Assembly (NCBI GenBank): GCA_947475495.1
Contig: CANJNX010000030.1
Span: 1 to 7,463, forward strand
DNA length: 7,463 bases
Reading direction: 5' to 3'
Source: Comamonadaceae bacterium
Lineage (GTDB): Bacteria > Pseudomonadota > Gammaproteobacteria > Burkholderiales > Burkholderiaceae_C
Made by a program: the position numbers and the translations under genes. The notes beneath the pieces are model-generated. The model ran no database searches. It saw nothing but the letters and a program-made list of their open reading frames with translations, and was not told where the DNA came from. Shown in pieces: positions 1 through 5,760 of this stretch (within the stretch, counting starts at the first letter, position 1; each line of letters opens with the position of its first letter).

Positions 1-260
1 ACGATTACAAGGTGCTCAATAGCGACGGCTTGCGCTATGACGATGAATTTGTGAAACATAAAATTTTGGATGCGATGGGGGATCTCTACATCGTAGGTAA
101 ACCCTTGCTCGCCCATTACCGCGCCCATCGTTCAGGGCATGCGCTCAATAACCAGTTGTTACGTGCCTTGGTGGCCCATCCTGAGTGCTGGGAGATCGTA
201 ACCTTCGAGGATGAGCGCAGTGCTCCTAAAGGGTTTGCCCAACTTGCGAGTGCGTGGTAA
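1..260 (+). CDS. lpxC: LpxC, UDP-3-O-acyl-N-acetylglucosamine deacetylase (C-terminal part, cut by the left edge)
   Basis: LpxC is the zinc amidase that carries out the committed step of lipid A synthesis in the cytoplasm, removing the acetyl group from UDP-3-O-acyl-GlcNAc. Only the last 85 or so codons are visible; the reading frame is already open at base 3 and the start lies outside the window. The visible part shows the family's hallmark block [12 protein letters not shown]. Its His (57-59) and Asp (69-71) match the zinc ligands H238 and D242 of the E. coli enzyme. It is followed by SGHALNN, whose His (138-140) matches the catalytic H265, and by WEIVTFED near the end. The gene stops with TAA at 258-260 and converges on ruvC, whose stop lies 27 bp further on. 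In many proteobacteria lpxC ends the division and cell-wall cluster after ftsZ, which may be what lies to the left. Confidence 0.96.
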   Translation, partial: DYKVLNSDGLRYDDEFVKHKILDAMGDLYIVGKPLLAHYRAHRSGHALNNQLLRALVAHPECWEIVTFEDERSAPKGFAQLASAW

Positions 261-287
261 TTTGAAATAGCCGTCGCCAGCGTTCTC

Positions 288-842
288 TCAGCGGCTTCGC
301 CCCGCTTTGTATTTGCCCGACCCGTTTCCTCCGATGCCGTCGGCCTGTGCCAAGCGGGCCATGGCTTTGCCCGCATGGGCATGGGTGATAGCAAGGCCTA
401 GAGCGTCCGCAGCGTCGGGGCCGGGCAGACCGGGTAAAGCCAGCAAGCGACGCACCATTTCTTGAATTTGCGTTTTATCGGCGCGTCCATGGCCAGTCAC
501 GGCTTGTTTCATTTGGAGTGCTGTGTATTCCGCCACTTCAAGATCGGCATGCACCAGCGCAGTCACCAAAGCACCGCGCGCCTGACCTAGCAAAAGCGTT
601 GACTGGGGATTGACGTTGACAAAAACAATCTCAATCGATGCGCAAGTGGGTTGGTAGCGCGCAATGACTTCACCAATGCCGTCAAACAACACTTTCAGCC
701 GGGCAGGCAATGCCTTGGACACCAGGTGTTGGGTGCTGATGGTTCCGCTGGCGACGTAATGAACCCCTTTGGCGTCTAGATCAACCACGCCAAACCCTGT
801 GGTTCGCAGCCCGGGATCAATGCCAAGAATTCTCATCGTCAT
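288..842 (-). CDS. ruvC: RuvC, crossover junction endodeoxyribonuclease
   Basis: RuvC is the Holliday junction resolvase: a dimer that makes paired nicks in four-way junctions moved by RuvAB during recombinational repair. The 184-aa product has normal length and the RNase H-like fold motifs. These are [14 protein letters not shown] with catalytic Asp9, [14 protein letters not shown] with Glu71, and [16 protein letters not shown] with Asp143 and Asp146, giving the full four-acid active site. The start at 840-842 overlaps the mtgA stop as ATGA, which argues for translational coupling. A second in-frame ATG two codons later (834-836) gives the more usual MRILGID N-terminus and cannot be excluded. 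ruvC is the last gene of the minus-strand unit. ruvA and ruvB, its partners and in many bacteria its neighbours, are not beside it, because lpxC converges immediately downstream. The C-terminal 25 residues are a Gly/Lys/Arg-rich tail. Confidence 0.97.
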   Translation of the reverse strand: MTMRILGIDPGLRTTGFGVVDLDAKGVHYVASGTISTQHLVSKALPARLKVLFDGIGEVIARYQPTCASIEIVFVNVNPQSTLLLGQARGALVTALVHADLEVAEYTALQMKQAVTGHGRADKTQIQEMVRRLLALPGLPGPDAADALGLAITHAHAGKAMARLAQADGIGGNGSGKYKAGRSR

Positions 843-1585
843 TTGGGGATCCGCGCATCGCCCATGCGCCCGACGATCACGCTGGCGCGGTGGCTCAGAT
901 AGTCCGAGTTGGGTAATTTTTCAAAATACTTGGGCCGAGGCAACATGACGGCCAGGCGCGCTGCCTCGTAGTCGGACAATTGAGCTGCGCTTTTTCGAAA
1001 GTAATGGCGCGCTGCCGCCTCTGCGCCAAAAACGCCTTCACCCCATTCCACGTGGTTGAGGTAAATTTCCAAGATGCGCTCTTTGCTTAAAAAGGTTTCA
1101 AGCATCAGTGTTAAAACAAACTCTTGTCCTTTGCGAAGCAAGGTTCGCTCGCCCGATAAAAATAAATTTTTGGCCAGCTGCTGGGTGATGGTCGAGCCGC
1201 CTACGACTTTGGGGGGGCGCGCAGGGCGGGCTGGGTTTTTAGCCAATTGGGCCGCTCGCTTGCTGGCCCTGTCCTCGGCTTTGGAGTTTTTCACCCATGC
1301 TTTCTCCAAAGCTTCCCAGTCCACGCCGTCATGGCTGGAGAAACCATCGTCCTCGGAGGCAATCACAGCACGTTTGAGGGAGTCGTTGATTTTGGCGGAG
1401 TCTCTCCAATCTTGGCTCCAACGCAAGCGACCGGTGGACTGCAGCAATTGAAAAGCTTGCGAACGCTCGAAAGACGTAGAGTAGGGGTTTAGCACCGCCA
1501 TTGCCCCAACGCGCAACACAAAAAATAACTGTAGCCCAGCAAATGCTAAGACAAACAGGATCAGTAAACGGGTAAGCAATTTCAT
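839..1585 (-). CDS. mtgA: MtgA, monofunctional peptidoglycan glycosyltransferase (GT51)
   Basis: MtgA polymerises lipid II into glycan strands on the periplasmic face of the inner membrane and lacks a transpeptidase domain. The 248-aa product begins with one hydrophobic segment (about residues 5-24), a signal anchor. The GT51 domain follows. Motif 1 is [18 protein letters not shown] with catalytic Glu78. Motif 2 is [20 protein letters not shown] (129-148). Motif 3 starts RKGQEF with the second Glu, Glu155. Further on are [20 protein letters not shown] and AAARHYF. Between motifs 1 and 2 is a low-complexity Ala/Lys/Arg/Pro stretch (about 101-126) missing from the short E. coli form; I recall similar insertions in Burkholderiales. 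It includes a C7 run on the coding strand (1211-1217). The ATG overlaps the stop of the TonB-like gene by 4 nt and the stop overlaps the ruvC start by 4 nt. Upstream there is only a weak GGTGG, so coupling probably drives translation. Confidence 0.96.
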   Translation of the reverse strand: MKLLTRLLILFVLAFAGLQLFFVLRVGAMAVLNPYSTSFERSQAFQLLQSTGRLRWSQDWRDSAKINDSLKRAVIASEDDGFSSHDGVDWEALEKAWVKNSKAEDRASKRAAQLAKNPARPARPPKVVGGSTITQQLAKNLFLSGERTLLRKGQEFVLTLMLETFLSKERILEIYLNHVEWGEGVFGAEAAARHYFRKSAAQLSDYEAARLAVMLPRPKYFEKLPNSDYLSHRASVIVGRMGDARIPK

Positions 1586-2469
1586 GGCGGTACCACCATG
1601 TGCGTTTGGAGTGTTTCGTCTTTGGCAAAGTGAAAGCGCGAAACAATCGCGAGTTGGTCGGCACTGCGCCGCATCGCCTCTCCAAATGGGCCAAACGGCC
1701 CCGAGGTTCTGGCAATCTCTTGGGCCCGTGCATCCAGTGCGGGGTTCCCAGAGCTTTCGACCATCTCGGCATCGATGACCTGTCCGTTGGAGTGAACGGT
1801 CACGATCATGGTTAAAACGCCGTAGAGTTTTTTTCCCGCGATCTCGGGAAAGTGGGTTGTTCCACGTGTTTCAATGGCGCGGCGCATGGTGTCGTAATAC
1901 ACCGCATAAGCGGCCTCTTTCACCGCAGGGCTGAGGTATTTTTTTTTCGGACGGGAATTTTCGGTGTGAATGCGTTTTTCAATTTCACCGAGCAAAGCCA
2001 GCATTTGCCTGCGTTGTTCTTTTTGCGCCTGTTGCGGTTGGTGCGGTGAATCGCTCAGCGGATGGTGCTCAAGAGCCGTCAGCTGCGACTTGATTTGGGA
2101 GAGCAGAATATTTTGTTGGGCTTGCAGGCTGGGAGTACCGCCACTTGCCAATTGGGCGCGCACATCGCCCGATTGGCTTTGGAGCGATGCCGGAAAAAGG
2201 CTGCTGGCCCGGCCTTGCAAAGCGTCTCCCCCGCCTTCTAAAGCCGTTTGCGCAATGGCTTGGGCTTTCACCGGCGGTGTTTTTCCTTTGGCATTGACCA
2301 AGATCACTTCCAAGGGCGTGTCCTCAAAAAGACGGTTAAAGGCCTGGGGGTTGACGAAGCGAACCGTGAGCAAAGCCAGATGCAGTGCGATGGAAAACAA
2401 CAAAGCCCACTGCAAAGTTCCCATGGCAGGCATGCGTTGAAAGACTGGCCAATCGCGGATGCCGCCCAT
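1582..2469 (-). CDS. TonB-family energy transducer with TonB C-terminal domain
   Basis: TonB-type proteins are anchored in the inner membrane, span the periplasm, and pass proton-motive force from ExbB/ExbD to outer-membrane receptors. This 295-aa protein has one transmembrane helix (about residues 18-37) carrying the Ser-x3-His pattern (SIALH, Ser26 and His30) that in TonB couples to ExbB/ExbD. Residues 60-115 look disordered. Residues 115-172 are rich in Gln, Glu, Lys and Leu and probably helical or coiled-coil. The C-terminal domain (about 185-282) shows TonB features: YGVLTMIVTVHSNGQVIDAE followed by VESSGNPALDARAQEI and a final RFHF strand. The usual Pro-Lys-rich spacer is missing, so it resembles a TonB/TolA intermediate. 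I give no gene symbol because several TonB paralogues are common and no exbBD lies nearby. The start is set by a GGAG element 6 nt upstream (2476-2479) that runs into the RNase stop codon. Lys175-177 are encoded by nine consecutive A residues (1939-1947). Confidence 0.9.
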   Translation of the reverse strand: MGGIRDWPVFQRMPAMGTLQWALLFSIALHLALLTVRFVNPQAFNRLFEDTPLEVILVNAKGKTPPVKAQAIAQTALEGGGDALQGRASSLFPASLQSQSGDVRAQLASGGTPSLQAQQNILLSQIKSQLTALEHHPLSDSPHQPQQAQKEQRRQMLALLGEIEKRIHTENSRPKKKYLSPAVKEAAYAVYYDTMRRAIETRGTTHFPEIAGKKLYGVLTMIVTVHSNGQVIDAEMVESSGNPALDARAQEIARTSGPFGPFGEAMRRSADQLAIVSRFHFAKDETLQTHMVVPP

Positions 2470-2472
2470 GCT

Positions 2473-4521
2473 TTACTCCGCTGTGGCTGGCGCTTCATTG
2501 ACGTCAACCGCAATGGCAATGGGCCCGCTGATCTCGTCGTCGTCTTGCTGCTCGTCGCCGGCTTGTAGAAGTTGGGTGTCGCCATCGATCGGTGCGTCAA
2601 GACGCTCGAGGACGCTGCCATGGATGTCCAATGACACCAGGTCCATATCGCCGAGTTTGACGCGGACCCGTTCGCCGCGGGCTAGACCTTGCGCGCCCAT
2701 CACAGGAAGAACCAAGGGCAAATCTTCAGCACGCACCATGTTTTCCTTGAATACGCCACACACCAATTCGGTGGTGTGGTTTTGATGGAGGTATTGCAAA
2801 GTCCAAAACCGCTCCATGGCACCTTGGAACCCGTTGTAGGCGCTGTAGGCCGCGTCAAAGCTAGAGATGATGGAGAAAAGATCAGCGTCTTTGGGTTTGA
2901 AATAGGCCGCCAGTGCTGCGGTTTTTCCGTGGCGCACACACGCGATGATTTGCCATTGGTTGACCAAATCGGTATAGCGTCGCAGGGGCGAGGTACTCCA
3001 CGCATAACTTGGAACGCCAATGCCTGCGTGGGGCAAGGCTTTGGTTCCCATACGCACTTTGACGCCTGGTGCCAGCGAGGCTTGGCTGCGGTAAATAGCG
3101 GGAACACCCAGTTCGGCCATCCATTGGCCCCAGCGGCTGTTGGCCAAAATCATCGCTTCTGCCACGATCAAATCCAAGGGGGCGCCGCGCTGGCGGGTCG
3201 TGATAAGCACTTCCTCGTCGCCTTGGGGTGGTGCGCCTGCATTGCCAATGAGCTTGAAGTTGTAGTCGGGGCGGTTAAAGGTTTCTGGTTTGCCACGCAC
3301 GATTTCACGCTTGGCCTTGAGGTCTTTGGCAAGGCGGTGCAAGAAAGCCAAGTCAGGGTGTATGCCGATTAGCGCCGCAGGTGTATTGTGAGGATCAGTG
3401 CGGGCAAGTTCAAGCCAATCCGGGGTGACCACACTGTCGAGCTGGTCGTGGCGCAGATTGTGGGCAATCGGGACAAGCTCTAAACGGGTTTCGCTCGATT
3501 GGATGGTGAGCGTAGCTTCGTCTAGCGTGACATACAAAGACACGGCGGGACAGTTGCGACCTTCTTGGAGGGTGTAATTCTGAACCACGGCATCGGGCAG
3601 CATGGTGATTTTGTAACCCGGCATGTAGACGGTGGAGAGCCGGTCGCGCCCTAACTTGTCAATATCACTGCCGGGCAAAACCGCCAAGCCTGGCGCGGCA
3701 ATATGCACACCCACCGTGACCGTGCCCGAGCCCAGACCTTGCACGGACAAGGCGTCATCAATTTCTGTGGTGGCGGAGTCATCAATAGAAAAGGCCTGTA
3801 CCCCAGCCAAAGGCAAGGCTTCTGCCACTGCGGGAGCCGTGACATTGCCAAACTCAAGCCCTTTGGGGAAGTTTTCAAGTAAAAAACGTTTCCAATGAAA
3901 CTGGTAGGGAGAATGGATCGCACCACAGCGCTGTAAAAGTTCCAGCGGCCCGGTGTGTGTGGCGCGTGAGGCTTCTACGACCGCTTTGTATTCAGCTGCA
4001 TTTTTGTCCGGCTTGAACAAAATTTTGTACATTTGCTGTGCAACGGGCTCAGGACAACTGCCCGAAGCCAGCGCTTGGGCCCACTGGGCAATTTGGGCTG
4101 CCACATGCTTTTTCTTTTCCAAGGCCACCAGGGCCTGGGCAATGATCTCGGCACTGGCTTTGCGAAAGCGGCCCTTGCCGGCCCGTCGAAAATAGTGGGG
4201 CGCTTCAAACAAGCGAAACAGCATAGCGGCTTGCTGCTCTAGGCTCGCTTGTGCAGAAAAGTAGTCCCGCGCCAGTTCGGAAAACCCAAAATCTTCTTCG
4301 GGTGAGAACTCCCAGGCCATTTCGAGTTCAATGCTTTCGCTCAAAGCCAGCGCAGCAGCTACAAATTGGGAGGGCGCAGGTTTTTCAAAGCGCAGCAGGA
4401 CATGGGTAGCTTTTACCTTGAGGCGCTTACCGCTGTCGAGCTCCACCTGCACCGAGGCATCGCTTTCAGAGAGCACCCGACCGGCCATGAATTTTCCGGC
4501 TTCATCAAACAATACAAACAT
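2473..4521 (-). CDS. RNB-domain exoribonuclease (RNase II/R superfamily)
   Basis: This is a 682-aa member of the RNase II/RNase R superfamily, processive 3'-to-5' hydrolases that degrade single-stranded RNA in the cytoplasm. The RNB core begins near residue 240 with FSIDDSATTEIDDALSV. Asp247, Asp255 and Asp256 match three of the four metal-binding aspartates; the fourth position is Glu253 instead of Asp. Further motifs are GVHIAAPG (271-278), YKITMLPD, the RQRGAPLDLIVAEAMILAN block (443-461) and TSPLRRYTDLVNQ (510-522), whose Arg514 aligns with catalytic Arg500 of E. coli RNase II. Residues 1-45 form a small beta-rich domain. Residues 75-190 look helical, not like cold-shock domains. About 585-640 suggests a reduced S1-like domain, followed by an acidic tail. 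It heads the minus-strand operon. The start has no convincing Shine-Dalgarno but a -10-like box just upstream. Annotation pipelines may call it RNase II, rnb or vacB; the layout fits neither E. coli enzyme well. Confidence 0.93.
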   Translation of the reverse strand: MFVLFDEAGKFMAGRVLSESDASVQVELDSGKRLKVKATHVLLRFEKPAPSQFVAAALALSESIELEMAWEFSPEEDFGFSELARDYFSAQASLEQQAAMLFRLFEAPHYFRRAGKGRFRKASAEIIAQALVALEKKKHVAAQIAQWAQALASGSCPEPVAQQMYKILFKPDKNAAEYKAVVEASRATHTGPLELLQRCGAIHSPYQFHWKRFLLENFPKGLEFGNVTAPAVAEALPLAGVQAFSIDDSATTEIDDALSVQGLGSGTVTVGVHIAAPGLAVLPGSDIDKLGRDRLSTVYMPGYKITMLPDAVVQNYTLQEGRNCPAVSLYVTLDEATLTIQSSETRLELVPIAHNLRHDQLDSVVTPDWLELARTDPHNTPAALIGIHPDLAFLHRLAKDLKAKREIVRGKPETFNRPDYNFKLIGNAGAPPQGDEEVLITTRQRGAPLDLIVAEAMILANSRWGQWMAELGVPAIYRSQASLAPGVKVRMGTKALPHAGIGVPSYAWSTSPLRRYTDLVNQWQIIACVRHGKTAALAAYFKPKDADLFSIISSFDAAYSAYNGFQGAMERFWTLQYLHQNHTTELVCGVFKENMVRAEDLPLVLPVMGAQGLARGERVRVKLGDMDLVSLDIHGSVLERLDAPIDGDTQLLQAGDEQQDDDEISGPIAIAVDVNEAPATAE
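2476..2479 (-). promoter_or_regulatory. Shine-Dalgarno GGAG of the TonB-like gene, next to the upstream stop codon
   Basis: On the minus strand the end of the RNB gene reads GCGGAGTAAAGCATG. The GGAG sits 6 nt before the ATG at 2469 and directly abuts the TAA of the upstream gene. This arrangement lets ribosomes terminating on the RNase gene reload, and it decides the start in favour of the first ATG over the ATGs at codons 13 and 16. Confidence 0.75.
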
Positions 4522-4528
4522 AGGGGTG

Positions 4529-4537
4529 ATTGTCCCA
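4529..4537 (-). promoter_or_regulatory. Candidate extended -10 promoter of the RNB operon
   Basis: Read on the minus strand, TGG-GACAAT (4537 down to 4529) fits an extended -10 element, TGn plus four of six matches to TATAAT. It lies 7 nt before the ATG at 4521. Transcription would start at or very near the start codon, giving a leaderless mRNA, which agrees with the lack of a Shine-Dalgarno. No good -35 hexamer is visible. This is inference from position and consensus only. Confidence 0.35.
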
Positions 4538-4560
4538 TGGCGCGGCAGGCCCGAGCGCGA

Positions 4561-4566
4561 GATAAT
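4561..4566 (+). promoter_or_regulatory. Candidate -10 box of rodA
   Basis: GATAAT matches TATAAT at five of six positions and lies 6 nt before the ATG at 4573, so transcription would begin about at the start codon. No clear -35 is seen at 16-18 bp. It faces the candidate promoter of the RNB operon about 30 bp away, so the two may compete or share control. Confidence 0.35.
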
Positions 4567-4572
4567 CGCAGC

Positions 4573-5727
4573 ATGGCAACCCCATTTGGAAAAGTTTCAC
4601 TTCGCAATCGCATCGCCCCTTGGTTGGTCGGTTTCGATGGCCCTTTGGCGTTTGCGGTTTTTCTTTTGGCCTGCGCTGGTTTGCTGGTGATGTATTCCTC
4701 TGGCTACGACCACGGCACCCGGTTTGCAGACCACAGCCGCAATATGCTGATTGCCGCATTTGTGATGTTTGTGGTGGCTCAAATCCCGCCCCAGCGCTTG
4801 GCAACGATTGCGGTCCCCCTGTACGTCCTCGGGGTGGGCTTGTTGATTGCAGTCGCCATATTTGGAATCACCAAAAAAGGCGCGAGGCGCTGGCTCAATG
4901 TAGGCATCGTGATACAACCCAGCGAAATTCTCAAATTGGCAGTTCCGCTGATGCTGGCGTGGTGGTTCCAAAAACGCGAGGGCCAGCTGCGGGCGGTCGA
5001 TTTCGCCGTCGCTTTTCTTTTGCTCGCCCTGCCTGTGGGCTTGATCATGCGCCAGCCCGATTTGGGAACAGCCTTGCTGGTCATGGCCGCCGGTTTGTCG
5101 ATTATTTTCTTCGCCGGGGTCAGCTGGAAATTGATTATTCCGCCCTTGCTGCTAGGGGTGGTGGGGGTTGTGCTGATCGTCGGATTTGAAACAACCTTGT
5201 GCGCCGAAGGGATGCGTTGGCCACTGTTGCACGATTACCAACAGCAACGCATATGCACCTTGTTAGACCCGACCCGCGACCCCTTGGGTAAAGGTTTTCA
5301 CATCATTCAGGGAATGATTGGCATTGGTTCGGGTGGATTTTTTGGGATGGGTTTCATGCAAGGAACCCAAACCCACCTTGAATTCATACCGGAGCGCACC
5401 ACCGATTTCATTTTTGCCGCCTTCTCCGAAGAATTTGGTTTCTTGGGCAATCTCATGCTCATTGGCGCCTTTGTCGCCTTGATACTGCGGGGTCTGGCGA
5501 TTGCGATGGAGGCGCCTACCTTGTTCACGCGCTTGCTCAGTGGCAGTATCACCATGATTTTTTTCACCTATGCCTTTGTAAATATGGGCATGGTCAGTGG
5601 CATCTTGCCCGTGGTCGGCGTGCCTTTGCCTTTTATCAGTTACGGCGGTACCTCCATGGTGGTACTCGGACTGGCCTTGGGTATGTTGATGTCCATTTCC
5701 AGCGCGAGGCGATTGGTTCAGAGCTAA
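4573..5727 (+). CDS. rodA: RodA, SEDS-family peptidoglycan glycosyltransferase of the elongasome
   Basis: RodA polymerises lipid II in the inner membrane, together with the transpeptidase PBP2 and the MreBCD scaffold, during sidewall growth of rod-shaped cells. The 384-aa product is mostly hydrophobic, with about ten membrane spans. SEDS hallmarks are KKGARRWLNVG (101-111), IQPSEILK (114-121), MRQPDLGTALL (159-169), the loop DPTRDPLGKGFHIIQGMIGIGSG, then LEFIPERTTDFIFAAFSEEFG and PLPFISYGGTSM (351-362). Asp278 in TTDFIF matches the aspartate thought to be catalytic in RodA/FtsW. The reading frame is open far upstream, but earlier starts run into the divergent RNase gene. I chose 4573 because MATPFGKVSLRNR followed by the first helix fits RodA N-termini. 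An ATG at 4537 with AGGGG 10 nt before it is the main alternative. PBP2 (mrdA) and mreBCD, usual neighbours, are not upstream. Confidence 0.96.
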   Translation: MATPFGKVSLRNRIAPWLVGFDGPLAFAVFLLACAGLLVMYSSGYDHGTRFADHSRNMLIAAFVMFVVAQIPPQRLATIAVPLYVLGVGLLIAVAIFGITKKGARRWLNVGIVIQPSEILKLAVPLMLAWWFQKREGQLRAVDFAVAFLLLALPVGLIMRQPDLGTALLVMAAGLSIIFFAGVSWKLIIPPLLLGVVGVVLIVGFETTLCAEGMRWPLLHDYQQQRICTLLDPTRDPLGKGFHIIQGMIGIGSGGFFGMGFMQGTQTHLEFIPERTTDFIFAAFSEEFGFLGNLMLIGAFVALILRGLAIAMEAPTLFTRLLSGSITMIFFTYAFVNMGMVSGILPVVGVPLPFISYGGTSMVVLGLALGMLMSISSARRLVQS

Positions 5728-5748
5728 GCCTTGCATCGGCCCAAGGCC

Positions 5749-5754
5749 TAAAAT
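5749..5754 (+). promoter_or_regulatory. Candidate -10 box of tldD
   Basis: TAAAAT matches TATAAT at five of six positions and ends 6 nt before the tldD ATG. If used, the transcript would start about at the A of ATG (leaderless). The only purine-rich stretch upstream, AAGG at 5743-5746, is 14 nt from the start, too far for a normal Shine-Dalgarno. No good -35 is visible at 16-18 bp. tldD could also be read from the rodA promoter, since only 33 bp separate the genes and no terminator is present. Confidence 0.35.
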
Positions 5755-5760
5755 GACACC

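Noticed and set aside
270..295. Possible GCCG...CGGC stem across the lpxC-ruvC junction
   Set aside because: Only four base pairs with an 18-base loop and no T tract.
2689..3372. A 227-codon open frame on the plus strand
   Set aside because: It lies entirely within the RNB exoribonuclease on the opposite strand, matches no family I know, and is explained as a shadow frame of GC-rich coding DNA.
4366..4572. An N-terminal extension of rodA by 69 codons
   Set aside because: The extension lies antisense inside the start of the RNB gene and shows no RodA-like or membrane-protein character. RodA similarity begins after MATPFGK at 4573 and the resulting length of 384 aa is normal.
5728..5747. Hairpin GCCTTG...CAAGGC just after rodA
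   Set aside because: Six base pairs with an 8-base loop and no T tract on either side, so it does not qualify as an intrinsic terminator; rodA and tldD may still be co-transcribed.
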